Positions 1 through 8,707 of a DNA stretch of 64,000 nt are shown piece by piece. The notes beneath the pieces were generated by a model that was not told the origin of the DNA, did not search any database, and saw nothing but the letters and a program-made list of their open reading frames with translations. This stretch comes from Actinoplanes lutulentus (GTDB taxonomy: Bacteria; Actinomycetota; Actinomycetes; Mycobacteriales; Micromonosporaceae). Position 1 is the stretch's first letter; every line of letters begins with the position of its first letter. Where the stretch lies: contig NZ_QLMJ01000003.1 of the NCBI RefSeq assembly GCF_003259845.1, positions 310,001-374,000 on the forward strand. Direction: 5' to 3'. The translations under genes were made by a program, and so were the position numbers.

Positions 1-147
1 TTCCTGGTGCGCAGCCCGGCCGGCGCGACCGAGCGGATCAGCGAGGAGTCCGCTGATCTCGCCTGGTTCACGCCGGACGACCTGCCGAGCCCGCTGGCGT
101 CCGGAACCGTCCGCCAGATCGCGCCCGCGTTGAAACGGATCGGCTAG
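1..147 (+). CDS. NUDIX-type hydrolase, C-terminal fragment (cut by window edge)
   Basis: An open frame runs in from the left edge for 48 codons to a TAG stop. It reads as the end of a NUDIX hydrolase: the stretch LAWFTPDDLP is the kind of acidic W-F-T/P-x-D-D-L-P segment that often follows the NUDIX box in MutT-like proteins. The NUDIX box itself lies outside the window, so the substrate cannot be guessed. The last four bases (CTAG, 144-147) are shared with the stop of the opposite-strand gene, so the two genes are convergent with overlapping stop codons. Assignment rests on one short motif. Confidence 0.55.
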   Translation, partial: FLVRSPAGATERISEESADLAWFTPDDLPSPLASGTVRQIAPALKRIG

Positions 148-1262
148 ATGTAACCGTGGTGGCCGAGCTCCTTGAGCTCGTCCACCAGGTGCTTGACCTC
201 CTGAGCCCGCTCACGGGGGCAGACCAGCACCGCGTCCGGGGTGTCGACGATGACCAGGTCGCGGACGCCCATGGCGGCCACCAGCCGGCCCGACGACGGC
301 AGCACCACGAGGTTTTCGGTGTCGCGCAGCAGCACTGTCGGCCGCTCCACGTCGCCGTCCCTGCCGACTATCACGTTGCCCGCCGGGTCAGCGGTGAGCA
401 CCTCACCGAGGGTGTGGAAGTCGCCGACGTCGTTCCAGCCGAAGTCGCCCGGGATGGTGCCGACCCGGCCGACGGTGGCCGCGCCTTCCATCACCGCGTA
501 ATCCACCGAGATCCGCGGCAGGGTCGGCCAGACCTCGCCGAGGACCTCCTCGCGGCCGGCCGTGTCCCAGGCCTGCGCGATCCGGCTGACACCGGACGCC
601 AGCTGCGGCTGCTGCCGGGCCAGCTCGGCGAGGAACACGTCGACACGCCAGACGAACATGCCGGCGTTCCACAGGTAGTTGCCGGACTTCACGTAGCTCT
701 CGGCGACCTCGTAGGACGGCTTCTCCTTGAACTCCTCGACCACCAGGACCGGGCCGTCGACGGACTCGCCGCCGCACTGGAGGTATCCGTACCCGGTTTC
801 CGGGCGGGTCGGGGTGATGCCGAGGGTCATCAGCAGACCCTGCTGCGCGCCGGCCATCGCCTTGCGGATGACCGAGGCGAACTCCGCCTTGTCCGCGATC
901 AGGTGATCGGACGCGAAGGAGCCCATGATCGCTTCCGGGTCGCGGCGGGCGATGACCGCGGCGGCCAGGGCGATCGCCGCGCACGAGTCCCGCGGCGACG
1001 GCTCGACCAGAACGTTTTCCTCGGGGACCGAGGCGAGCTGGCGGGAGACCGCCGCGGCGTGCGCGACACCGGTCACCACAAACATCCGTTCGGGTGACGT
1101 CAGGGTGTCCAGCCGGTCCACCGTGGCCTGCAACAAAGAGGCCGGTGTACCGGTCAGAGGGTGAAGGAATTTGGGATGACCGGCGCGGGACAGTGGCCAG
1201 AGACGGGTTCCGGTGCCCCCGGCCAGAACCACGCCATATAGCACAGACTGTTCGTCGTTCAT
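144..1262 (-). CDS. manC: Mannose-1-phosphate guanylyltransferase (GDP-mannose pyrophosphorylase)
   Basis: This 372-residue protein makes GDP-mannose from mannose-1-phosphate and GTP in the cytosol. The nucleotidyltransferase signature LAGGTGTRLWPLS is at residues 13-25, and the sugar-phosphate site appears later as FKEKPS and GNYLWNAGMF. It has only the transferase domain; the mannose-6-phosphate isomerase domain of bifunctional AlgA/ManC enzymes (about 480 residues) is absent, as is usual in actinobacteria. It lies 22 bp behind a GT4 glycosyltransferase on the same strand, so the pair probably forms an operon for mannosylated cell-envelope glycans. No strong Shine-Dalgarno precedes the ATG, so translation may depend on the upstream gene. 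Confidence 0.9.
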   Translation of the reverse strand: MNDEQSVLYGVVLAGGTGTRLWPLSRAGHPKFLHPLTGTPASLLQATVDRLDTLTSPERMFVVTGVAHAAAVSRQLASVPEENVLVEPSPRDSCAAIALAAAVIARRDPEAIMGSFASDHLIADKAEFASVIRKAMAGAQQGLLMTLGITPTRPETGYGYLQCGGESVDGPVLVVEEFKEKPSYEVAESYVKSGNYLWNAGMFVWRVDVFLAELARQQPQLASGVSRIAQAWDTAGREEVLGEVWPTLPRISVDYAVMEGAATVGRVGTIPGDFGWNDVGDFHTLGEVLTADPAGNVIVGRDGDVERPTVLLRDTENLVVLPSSGRLVAAMGVRDLVIVDTPDAVLVCPRERAQEVKHLVDELKELGHHGYI

Positions 1263-1284
1263 GTGCGGAGAGTGTAGTAGATGA

Positions 1285-2430
1285 TCATGCGACGACCCGA
1301 TTCCACGTTGTTACATGTACCTCCGCGCTGGAGGCCCATGTGAACTCCTTCGCACGGTCGAAACCTGCCTTCGCGAGGGTCTGCCGGCGCTGCTCGTCAT
1401 GCAGCAGGTCAGCCAGGTCCTCAGCGATCCGCTCGGGCGCCTCGGTGGTGTAGGCGACCGCGTCGCCACCCACCTCGGGCAGCGAGAGGCGCGGCGTCGT
1501 CAGCACCGGGGCGCCACAGGCCATCGCCTCCAGGATCGGCAGGCCGAAACCCTCCCCGAAGGACGGATAGCAGGCCACCAGGGCGCCACCGAGGAAGCCG
1601 GGCAGGTCCGCGTACCGCAAGTAGCCCGGCCGGAGCAGGCGCAGGTGCGGAGGCATCTCCGCGACGGCCCGGTCGATGTCGTCGTCGTGACCCTGACCGC
1701 CCGCGATCACCAGGGCCGGCGGGTGCGGCCAGTCGGCCACCGCGCGAGCCCAGCCACGGATCAGGTTCGGCACGTTCTTGCGGGGCTCCTTGGCGCCGAG
1801 GAACGCGACGTAACCGGAGTCGCCGAGGCCGAGGCGGGCGCGGACCCGCGCCTTCTCCTCCTCGGTCGGCCGGTGGAAAGCGCCCTGGTCGACGCCGTGG
1901 TACGCCACGTCGATCCGGGTCGGGTCGGCGTCGAGCAGCCGGATCAGCTCGTCACGGGTGGCCTTGCTCGGCACGATCACCCGGGCGGCGCGCCGCATCG
2001 ACGTCTTGATGGCGCTCCGGAAGAACGTCCGCTTCGTGTTGTCGTAGTGCTCCGGCTCGGTGAAGAACGTCGCGTCGTGCACCGTGACGGTGACCGGGCA
2101 ACCGGCACGCAGCGGGCACGTGTAGAACGGCGAGTGCAGCACCTCGGCGCCGACCTGCTGGGCCAGCAGCGGCAGACCCGTCTGCTCCCAGGCCAGGCGG
2201 GCCGGGCGGTGCACGATCGCGGCCGGGGCCGGGATCACCTCCGCCGACGGCAGCATGCGGCGGTAACGCTCCGCGTCCGCCCGCTGGGCCACCACCGCGA
2301 GGTCCACACGGTCCGGGCCGAGCTGCCCGAGGGCTCCGAGCAATCCGTCGACGTATCTGCCGACACCACCTCTGTCAGCGGGCACACTTGTGGCGTCGAC
2401 CAGCACTCGCGGGGGGCGACCGGGGGTCAC
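1285..2430 (-). CDS. Family 4 glycosyltransferase (GT-B fold)
   Basis: This 381-residue enzyme transfers a sugar from a nucleotide-sugar donor. The N-terminal half opens with VLVDATSVPADRGGVGRY, a glycine-rich loop typical of GT4. The C-terminal half has the donor-site E-x7-E motif within GEGFGLPILEAMACG and the preceding FLGAKEPRKN segment. I chose the GTG at 2428-2430 because a perfect AAGGAG (2438-2443) sits 7 nt before it; the frame stays open upstream to 2520, but that extension lacks a ribosome site and family similarity. With manC directly downstream, GDP-mannose is the likeliest donor, but this is inference. The acceptor cannot be seen. Confidence 0.85.
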   Translation of the reverse strand: MTPGRPPRVLVDATSVPADRGGVGRYVDGLLGALGQLGPDRVDLAVVAQRADAERYRRMLPSAEVIPAPAAIVHRPARLAWEQTGLPLLAQQVGAEVLHSPFYTCPLRAGCPVTVTVHDATFFTEPEHYDNTKRTFFRSAIKTSMRRAARVIVPSKATRDELIRLLDADPTRIDVAYHGVDQGAFHRPTEEEKARVRARLGLGDSGYVAFLGAKEPRKNVPNLIRGWARAVADWPHPPALVIAGGQGHDDDIDRAVAEMPPHLRLLRPGYLRYADLPGFLGGALVACYPSFGEGFGLPILEAMACGAPVLTTPRLSLPEVGGDAVAYTTEAPERIAEDLADLLHDEQRRQTLAKAGFDRAKEFTWASSAEVHVTTWNRVVA

Positions 2431-2587
2431 GAGGCATCTCCTTGGCATCTCTGACGTACCGAAGCTGCGTTGGATCTCAAGAGCAACGTCATCACCGAGG
2501 GTACGCCCGGATGGCTTCAAGGAAGTGTCCGCGACACCGCGACATCACGGTCGTTCCGCCGTCATCACGGACAGTGATCCATCTATC

Positions 2588-3325
2588 GTGAGGACGGTGA
2601 CGAACACGATCCCCCAGGCATTCGCGGCCGCAGTCCGGCGTGATCCGACCGCACCGCTCCTGACCTGGTACGACGATGCCTCCGGAGATCGCACCGAACT
2701 CTCCGGCGCGACCCTGGACAACTGGGTCTCCAAGACTGCGAACCTGCTGGTCGACGGCGTCGGACTGGGCCACGGCGACATCGTGGCCCTGGTTCTCCCG
2801 CCGCACTGGCAGACCGCGGCGCTGCTCCTCGGCACCTCGGTGGCCGGCCTCGCCGCCGACCTCGGCGAGGAACCGCAGCCGGTCGAGGCGGTCTTCACCA
2901 CGCCCGACCTGGTCGTGCGGGCGACCGCGTGGTCCGCCCTGGACCGGTACGCCACCGGCCTGCTGCCGCTCGCCATGCCGCTGCGCACCCTGCCCGAGGG
3001 GTACGCCGATTACGTCACCGAGGTCCGCAACTACGGCGACCACTTCCGGGGTGGCGCACCCGTCGACCCGGCCGACCTGGCCCTGTCCGGCCCTTATGAA
3101 CTCAGCCACTCCGACGTGATCGAGGCCGCCACCGAGCGGGCCGCCGAGCTCGGTATCGCCGCCGGCGACCGGGTGCTGGTCGACACGGCGGTGCACCCGG
3201 AAGCCGCGGACTGGCTGCTCGCGCCGCTGGTGGCCGGTGCCTCAGTGGTGCTCTGCGCCAACCTGGACCGCGCCAAGCTGGAGTCCCGGATCACCAGTGA
3301 GAAGGTCAGCGTCTCGCTCGCCTGA
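2588..3325 (+). CDS. TIGR03089 family protein (truncated acyl-adenylate-like)
   Basis: The 245-residue product matches the actinobacterial TIGR03089 family as I know it: it resembles the N-terminal part of AMP-forming acyl-CoA synthetases but lacks the catalytic lid domain. The opening (PQAFAAAVRRDPTAPLLTWY) and the LLVDGVGLGHGDIVAL segment follow the family pattern. Its function is unknown. The start is uncertain: GTG at 2588 or GTG at 2597, neither with a good Shine-Dalgarno. It is divergent from the glycosyltransferase across about 157 bp and convergent with acetoacetyl-CoA synthetase, overlapping its 3' end by 20 bp. Confidence 0.75.
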   Translation: MRTVTNTIPQAFAAAVRRDPTAPLLTWYDDASGDRTELSGATLDNWVSKTANLLVDGVGLGHGDIVALVLPPHWQTAALLLGTSVAGLAADLGEEPQPVEAVFTTPDLVVRATAWSALDRYATGLLPLAMPLRTLPEGYADYVTEVRNYGDHFRGGAPVDPADLALSGPYELSHSDVIEAATERAAELGIAAGDRVLVDTAVHPEAADWLLAPLVAGASVVLCANLDRAKLESRITSEKVSVSLA

Positions 3326-5249
3326 TTGCCAGGTCGGAAAATTCGGTCAGCGACTCCGGGTTGGCCAGGGCACCCTTGGCCGCCGCTTTTTCCACGGGAG
3401 TGCCGGTGAGGATCCGCTTCACCGGCACCTCCAGCTTCTTGCCGGAGAGAGTGTGCGGCAATGCGCGTACCTGGTAGGCGGCGTCCGGGACGTGGCGCGG
3501 TGAAAGCGCGGCACGGAGCTCTCGCGCGATCCGGCCGCGGAGGGTGTCGTCCAGTTCCAGGCCGTCGGTGAGGACCACGAAGAGCAGCAGCTCGCCGTTC
3601 GGGTCGCCGGGGGTGTCCAGGTGCACCACCAGCGAGTCGGCGACCTCGGGCAGGCTCTCCACCACCGAGTAGAACTCGGCGGTGCCCAGGCGCACACCGC
3701 CACGGTTCAGCGTGGCGTCCGACCGGCCGGTGATCACGCAGGTGCCGTCCTCGGCGATGGTGATCCAGTCACCGTGCCGCCAGACGCCCGGGAAGACGTC
3801 GAAGTACGCCTCCCGGTACCGCGAGCCGTCCGTGTCGCCCCAGAAACCGACAGGCATGCTCGGCATCGGCGCGGTGATCACGAGCTCGCCCAGCTCGCCG
3901 ATGACCGGTTTGCCCTCGCTGTCGTAAGCCTCCACCCGGGCGCCGAGGATGCGCCCGGAGATCACCCCGGCGCGGACCGGCAGCAGCGGAGCGCCACCGA
4001 CGAACCCGGTGCACACGTCGGTGCCGCCGGAGAGCGAGAGCAGCTGCAGTTCGCTGCCGACCGCCTCGTAGACCCAGGCGAAACCCTCCGGTGGCAGCGG
4101 CGCGCCGGTCGAACCGACGCCCTTGAGCCGCTTGCGCGGCGTCAGGCCCGCCTTGCGGCAGGCCATCAGGAACGGCGCCGAGGTCCCGAAGTACGTGATC
4201 CCGGCAGTGTCCACCAGGTCCCAGAGCGTCTCCAGGCCCGGCCAGCCCGGGTTGCCGTCGAACATCACGATCGAGGAGCCCACCGCCGGGCCGCTGACCA
4301 GGAAGTTCCACATCATCCAGCCGGTCGTGGTGAACCAGAAGAAGCGGTCGTCCGGGCCGAGGTCGTGGTGCAGGGCGAGGGTCTTGAGGTGTTCGAGCAG
4401 GATGCCGCCGTGACCGTGAATGATCGGTTTCGGGAGGCCGGTGGTGCCGGAGCTGTAGAGCACGTAGAGCGGGTGATCGAAGGCGACGGGTTCGAAGGCC
4501 ATTTCGTCGTCGCCGTCGAGCTGATCCCAGTCGCCGTCATCCGGGTTGAGATAGCCGATGGTGATGACGTGCTCGATCGACGGGATCGCTTGCGCAATAT
4601 CCGATATTTCGGCTTTTCTGCTGATCGCTTTGTCGCCGTAGCGATACCCGTCCGTCGCGACCAGGACCTTCGGCTCGATCTGGCTCCAGCGGTCGATCAC
4701 GCTGCGCGCCCCGAACTCCGGCGCGCACGACGAGAAGATCGCGCCGAGACTCGCGGTCGCGAGCATCAGCACGTAGGTCTCCGGGATGTTCGGCGCATAG
4801 GCCGCGACCCGGTCACCCTTGCCGACACCCCGGGCCTTCAGCCCGGCACGGACGCGGGAGACCTGGTCACGCAGCTGCCGGGCGGTCAGTTCCACCGGCT
4901 CACGGCTTTGTGAGTACGCGTGAACGACGACGTCGTCATCGGATCGGCCGGGGATCCGCAGCACGTTCTCCGCGTAGTTCAGCGTCGCGCCGGGGAACCA
5001 GCTCGCACCCGGCATCGTCGCGTCACCCAGCACCGCCGCCGGCTGGTCGTGGGCCACCACGTCGAAGTAGTCCCAGATCGACTGCCAGAACCCGGTCAGG
5101 TCGGTGACCGACCACTCCCAGAGAGCCGCGTAATCGGCGAAGACGAGACCGCGCTCGCTCTCCAGCCACGCCAGGTAACGGCCGATCCGGGACGTCTCCC
5201 GGATGTCGGCCGGCGGCTCCCACAACACTGTGTCCGTCGTCACCGTCAT
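3306..5249 (-). CDS. Acetoacetate--CoA ligase
   Basis: This 647-residue ANL-superfamily enzyme activates acetoacetate to acetoacetyl-CoA through an adenylate. The phosphate loop YSSGTTGLPKP, the hinge/adenylate region GRSDATLNRGGVRLG and the C-terminal catalytic lysine motif SGKKLEVPVKR are all present. The DTVLWEPP N-terminus and the full length match AacS rather than acetyl-CoA synthetase. The ATG at 5249 (MTVTTDTVLW) is preferred over an in-frame upstream ATG because family similarity begins there. It follows the thioesterase gene by about 50 bp on the same strand, suggesting a short operon for CoA thioester and ketone-body turnover. Confidence 0.9.
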   Translation of the reverse strand: MTVTTDTVLWEPPADIRETSRIGRYLAWLESERGLVFADYAALWEWSVTDLTGFWQSIWDYFDVVAHDQPAAVLGDATMPGASWFPGATLNYAENVLRIPGRSDDDVVVHAYSQSREPVELTARQLRDQVSRVRAGLKARGVGKGDRVAAYAPNIPETYVLMLATASLGAIFSSCAPEFGARSVIDRWSQIEPKVLVATDGYRYGDKAISRKAEISDIAQAIPSIEHVITIGYLNPDDGDWDQLDGDDEMAFEPVAFDHPLYVLYSSGTTGLPKPIIHGHGGILLEHLKTLALHHDLGPDDRFFWFTTTGWMMWNFLVSGPAVGSSIVMFDGNPGWPGLETLWDLVDTAGITYFGTSAPFLMACRKAGLTPRKRLKGVGSTGAPLPPEGFAWVYEAVGSELQLLSLSGGTDVCTGFVGGAPLLPVRAGVISGRILGARVEAYDSEGKPVIGELGELVITAPMPSMPVGFWGDTDGSRYREAYFDVFPGVWRHGDWITIAEDGTCVITGRSDATLNRGGVRLGTAEFYSVVESLPEVADSLVVHLDTPGDPNGELLLFVVLTDGLELDDTLRGRIARELRAALSPRHVPDAAYQVRALPHTLSGKKLEVPVKRILTGTPVEKAAAKGALANPESLTEFSDLAIRRARR

Positions 5250-5301
5250 GCGGCTCACATTAACGCCCCGAACGGCTTTCGCCTTTGGGGATTTGATCAC
5301 G

Positions 5302-5814
5302 CTATTCGTCGTTGTCGCTCTCGGCGCGGGCCTTCTGGATGGCCGTCCGGCGGGCCAGCCGGTGGTCGCGCCGGATCATCGCTTCCTGGAAACGCCGCTG
5401 GTCCTCGCGGTCGCCGGGCAGCACCGGCGGAACCTTGCGCGGACGGCCCGCCACATCGATCCCGACGAAGACCAGATAGGCCGTCGCCACCGGGATCGGC
5501 GTCGGCTCCTCGGCGTCCCAGCGTTCCGCGGTCAGGCGTACGCCGACCTCCATCGAACTCGACCCGGCCCAGTTGACCTGCGCGTACGCATGCACAAGGT
5601 CACCCACCCGCACCGGCTCCAAGAAGACGATCTCGTCGATCGCCGCAGTGACGGCCGTGCCGCCGCTGTGCCGTGCCGCGCTGGCACCGGCCACGTCGTC
5701 CACGAACTTCATCAGCACACCACCGTGCACCGTGCCGTACAGGTTGACGTCGACCGCGCTCATGATCCGGCTGAGCGTGACCCGCGAGCGCGCCGTAGGG
5801 CGTCCTTCTTCCAT
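5302..5814 (-). CDS. Hotdog-fold acyl-CoA thioesterase (YciA/BACH type)
   Basis: The 170-residue protein has the signature of acyl-CoA thioesterases: NLYGTVHGGVLMKFVDDVAG, with the conserved catalytic Asp in the long helix, and AIDEIVFLEPVRVGD on the strand that follows. It should hydrolyse acyl-CoAs to free acid and CoA in the cytosol. The C-terminal tail is rich in Arg, Lys and Glu (RRDHRLARR) and probably disordered. It lies upstream of acetoacetyl-CoA synthetase on the same strand. Chain-length preference cannot be inferred. Confidence 0.85.
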   Translation of the reverse strand: MEEGRPTARSRVTLSRIMSAVDVNLYGTVHGGVLMKFVDDVAGASAARHSGGTAVTAAIDEIVFLEPVRVGDLVHAYAQVNWAGSSSMEVGVRLTAERWDAEEPTPIPVATAYLVFVGIDVAGRPRKVPPVLPGDREDQRRFQEAMIRRDHRLARRTAIQKARAESDNDE

Positions 5815-5873
5815 GCGGGTACGTTACGACGGCATTCGCAGACGGTTGCCCGCCCGGGGTAGCGTGCCGGATC

Positions 5874-7028
5874 ATGCGCCACCTCAGGTCGATCCTCTAT
5901 GCCCTCGTACTGGCCCCGTCCATCTGGGTCCTGGCCGCTGTCGGGTTCACCGACGACCTGAGCACCCGAGGGCGCGACTTCTTCGCCGCCGAGTCGATCA
6001 GCGGGCTGCTGCTCGTGCTCTTCGCCGGCATCCTCTACACGATCCTCACGTTCGCCCCGGTTTCTCCGGCGGGCCCGGTGCTGGCCGGTTTGGCGTACCT
6101 GAGCGTGACGATCTGGGCGTGGACCTCACCCGCCGATTACGCCGCGCTGTGGGCCCCGGAGGTCTCCAAGGAGGGCTTCGACCTGAGCCGACCCGGTTAC
6201 GGCCTGGTCGCTCTCTTGGCGATCCCGCTGCTGGGCACCGCGTTGAGCGCCCGCCGCTGGGCCCGTTACGAGCCGCCGGTCCTCCCGATCATCGGTGAGA
6301 TCGGCCGCTTCCGCGGCAAGGCCACAGTGGTCGGCGAACCCATGTCCATCTCCGAGACCACGGTCCTGCGAGCCGGCACCCCGATCGGAACACCAGGCTC
6401 CCTCATCCCCCCGAGCGCCGACCGTACGATCGCCATCCCCAGCAACGACCGCACAGTGGCGATGCCAGGCGGCGACCGGACCGTGGCAATGCCGGGTGCC
6501 GATCGGACCGTGGCGATCCCGAACGCCGACCGGACCGTGGCAATCCCGAGCGCCGACCGGACTGTGGCCTTCCCGACAAACGACCGCACGGTCGCGATCC
6601 CCAGCAACGACCGGACCGTCGCGATGCCGGGCAACGACCGCACCGCCGCCACGCCGAACGCGGACGAGACCATCGCGATCAACGGCCTGACCAGTCCCGC
6701 CGCCGCCGGCCCTGCCGCTGCCAGCCCTGCCGCCGCCGGCCCTGCCGCGACCAAGCCGACGGTGACCGCGCCTCGCGAGGACACCACGGTGTTCTTCACA
6801 GCGGTGACCGAGGAGAAGACCGCACCCCTCTCCCCCGCACCCCCGGCCCCAGCAGCCGAGTCGGACCGGACGCAGCTGCTCCCGAAGGCCGTCCCGGATT
6901 CCAGTAAATCCGGCATCACCGCTGATCCGGCTGCCTCGGCCACCCCGGCAAAGCCCGGACCGTCCACCCAGGACGAGCCGACCGCCCTGATCCCGGCTCA
7001 GCGCAACGCCTCCACCACCGAGTCCTGA
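5874..7028 (+). CDS. Four-TM membrane protein with a tandem 9-residue repeat tail
   Basis: The 384-residue protein has about four hydrophobic segments (roughly residues 7-27, 43-62, 67-84 and 106-124) followed by a long hydrophilic tail. From residue 183 to 272 the tail consists of ten 9-residue units with consensus DRTVA(I/M)P(N/G/S)(A/N). After that comes an Ala/Pro-rich region with several short AAGPA units. I do not recognise the family as a whole. The tail is probably cytoplasmic and disordered. The regularly spaced Thr in an acidic-basic context could be phosphorylated by Ser/Thr kinases, but that is a guess. The repeat units are 27 bp each at DNA level and nearly identical, so copy number may vary. 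Confidence 0.75.
   Translation: MRHLRSILYALVLAPSIWVLAAVGFTDDLSTRGRDFFAAESISGLLLVLFAGILYTILTFAPVSPAGPVLAGLAYLSVTIWAWTSPADYAALWAPEVSKEGFDLSRPGYGLVALLAIPLLGTALSARRWARYEPPVLPIIGEIGRFRGKATVVGEPMSISETTVLRAGTPIGTPGSLIPPSADRTIAIPSNDRTVAMPGGDRTVAMPGADRTVAIPNADRTVAIPSADRTVAFPTNDRTVAIPSNDRTVAMPGNDRTAATPNADETIAINGLTSPAAAGPAAASPAAAGPAATKPTVTAPREDTTVFFTAVTEEKTAPLSPAPPAPAAESDRTQLLPKAVPDSSKSGITADPAASATPAKPGPSTQDEPTALIPAQRNASTTES
6420..6689 (+). repeat. Ten 27-bp tandem repeats encoding DRTVAxPxx
   Basis: Ten in-frame 27-bp units lie inside the membrane-protein gene. Eight of the ten begin DRTVA or DRTIA; the ninth (DRTAATPNA) and tenth (DETIAINGL) have decayed. Such arrays expand or contract by whole units without a frameshift. 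Confidence 0.9.
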
Positions 7029-7049
7029 AGATCCAAGCCGCCCGCCGGG

Positions 7050-7171
7050 CCGAGCCGTAGCCCAGATACGTCATCCGACTCTCATAAGGTGGCTGAGCTA
7101 CGGCCGCGCGACGCGAGCCGTAGTCCAGCCATGTCATCGCAGCCCGATGACCTCACTGAGCTACGGCTCGC
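7050..7171. repeat. Two successive hairpin-forming inverted repeats between convergent genes
   Basis: Two related units lie in tandem. The first has arms GCCGTAG (7054-7060) and CTACGGC (7098-7104). The second has perfect 11-bp arms GCGAGCCGTAG (7113-7123) and CTACGGCTCGC (7161-7171), with an inner 7-bp stem GTCATCG/CGATGAC (7133-7139 and 7145-7151). They lie between convergent genes and may terminate transcription both ways, although no U-tract follows. The shared core GAGCCGTAG-n-CCAG-n-GAGCTACGGC marks them as copies of one element. Confidence 0.7.
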
Positions 7172-7198
7172 CCAGAGGCACCAAGATCTCCGGCGAAA

Positions 7199-7290
7199 CC
7201 GCGCCCGAACTCGACACACACACCGCACACCAACCACCCGTGTCGACTTGAGGTGCGATCCGCGCCCGAACTCGACACACACCGCGCACC
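7199..7290. repeat. Dispersed 39-bp imperfect palindrome plus a half copy
   Basis: A 39-bp unit at 7240-7278 begins GTGTCGACTTGAGGTGC and ends GCGCCCGAACTCGACAC. Its 17-nt arms are imperfect inverted repeats (13 of 17 pair) around a 5-nt centre. A right-hand half copy precedes it at about 7199-7217. A second full copy is at 49824-49862 in another intergenic region (34 of 39 identical), so this is a dispersed element rather than a local feature. Confidence 0.75.
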
Positions 7291-7318
7291 ACGGCGGTGC
7301 CGGATCGCCGGACGGTGG

Positions 7319-8707
7319 TCAGGCTGCTGTTTCGGTTCGGCGGGCGAATACGGCCGCGGCTGCGGCGCCCACGCACAGCACCGCGCACATCAGCCAGACG
7401 AGGACGTAGGCCGTCTCGGTGGGCGTACTCTCGCTGCCCGTGACCAACGCGGCCAGGATGGCCGCGACCACCGCTCCCGCGACGGCGCCGCCGAGGGTTT
7501 TGACATTGTTGTAGAGGGCTGTGGTGATTCCGGTGCGAGAGGCGTCGGCGGTCTCGGCGATCACCGTGGGCATCGCGCCGAGGGCTACGCCGGCGGCCAG
7601 GCCTACCGGGATCTTGAAGAGCAGCAGCTGCCACAGCTGGTCGTGGAAGAGCGCCTGGGCCAAGAATGTCACGGCGATCGTCAGGAACGCGGTGATCAGG
7701 GTCGGGCGGTACCCGAAGCGGCCGGCGATCACGGCGGTCAGGGTGGAGCCGATGACGGCGGCCACCGCGGCGGGCAGGGCGGTCAGCGAGATCTGCAGGG
7801 CGGTGAAGCCGAAGCCATAGCCGGCGTCGGCGCGGTCGGCGGCCAGGAACGTGGCGTCCGGGGCCTGGCTGCCGAAGTAGACGATGCCGAATACGAACGA
7901 GCAGAGGAAGAACGGCGCCACGTGCCGGCCGGCCAGGGCTCGCAGGTCGACGAGCGGTTCGGCGGTGCGCAGCTCCAGGACGATCCAGCCGGCGAATCCC
8001 GCGACGCCGGCCACCACGAGAGCGGCACCCACCAGCGCGACCGAGCTGAGCAGCGAGATTCCGGACAGCAGCGTGACCATCGAGACGCTGAGCAGTGCCA
8101 CACCGGGCAGATCCAGCTTGCCCGACGCCAGCTGGGAGGTCTCCGGCACGGCGAGGAACGACACCGGTACGCAGATGACCGCGAGCACTGCCGGGACCAG
8201 CAGCGTGAGCCGGGCGTCGCCGATCACCTGGTAGAGGCCGGCCGTGATGACGCCGCCGAGCAGCCCGCCGAGGGTCAGCGCGCCGACGAGCCGGGCGATG
8301 GCTCGCCGGGCCAGTTCGACGGGCAGGCGGTCGCGTACCAGGGCGATCTCCAGCGGGAGCAGCGCGGCGAGCGGGCCCAGCAGGGCGCGGCCGGCGAGCA
8401 GGACCGGCAGGTTCGGCGCGATCACGACCAGGATGCTGCCGACCGCGACGCAGGCGAGGGCGATCCGGAGCATCCGGCGGTGGCCGTACAGATCGCCGAG
8501 CCGGCCGAAGGCCGGTACCGAGACCGCCGCGGTGAGCAGCTGGACCGAGATCACCCAGTTCAGGTTGGCGTCCGAGATGTTCATCTCGGTGCCGAGGTCG
8601 GGCAGCAGCGGCGCCACCCCGCCCTGGATGAAACCGCTGGTGATCTCGAAGAGGACCAGCAGGCCGACGACGGCGGAGACCTTCTGCTTGTCCAGGACGG
8701 CGGTCAT
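7319..8707 (-). CDS. MFS transporter (DHA2-like drug/metabolite exporter)
   Basis: This 462-residue polytopic protein has the major facilitator motif A (GRLGDLYGHRRML) after the second helix and an ISDANLNWVIS segment typical of the 14-helix DHA2 group. It should export a small molecule using the proton gradient. The ATG at 8707 overlaps the stop of the upstream amidohydrolase gene (ATGA, 8704-8707), so the two are translationally coupled. The transporter probably handles a substrate or product of that hydrolase. The divergent Lrp-type regulator is the obvious candidate controller. Confidence 0.88.
   Translation of the reverse strand: MTAVLDKQKVSAVVGLLVLFEITSGFIQGGVAPLLPDLGTEMNISDANLNWVISVQLLTAAVSVPAFGRLGDLYGHRRMLRIALACVAVGSILVVIAPNLPVLLAGRALLGPLAALLPLEIALVRDRLPVELARRAIARLVGALTLGGLLGGVITAGLYQVIGDARLTLLVPAVLAVICVPVSFLAVPETSQLASGKLDLPGVALLSVSMVTLLSGISLLSSVALVGAALVVAGVAGFAGWIVLELRTAEPLVDLRALAGRHVAPFFLCSFVFGIVYFGSQAPDATFLAADRADAGYGFGFTALQISLTALPAAVAAVIGSTLTAVIAGRFGYRPTLITAFLTIAVTFLAQALFHDQLWQLLLFKIPVGLAAGVALGAMPTVIAETADASRTGITTALYNNVKTLGGAVAGAVVAAILAALVTGSESTPTETAYVLVWLMCAVLCVGAAAAAVFARRTETAA

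Noticed and set aside
144..147. Shared CTAG stop codons as a regulatory site
   Set aside because: Palindromic overlap of stops is common between convergent genes and needs no function.
156..1097. Long plus-strand open frame opposite manC
   Set aside because: It is an antisense shadow typical of GC-rich DNA; the minus strand has full nucleotidyltransferase motifs.
3306..5814. Polyketide or PHB biosynthetic cluster
   Set aside because: Acetoacetyl-CoA synthetase and a thioesterase alone; no synthase or reductase genes adjacent.
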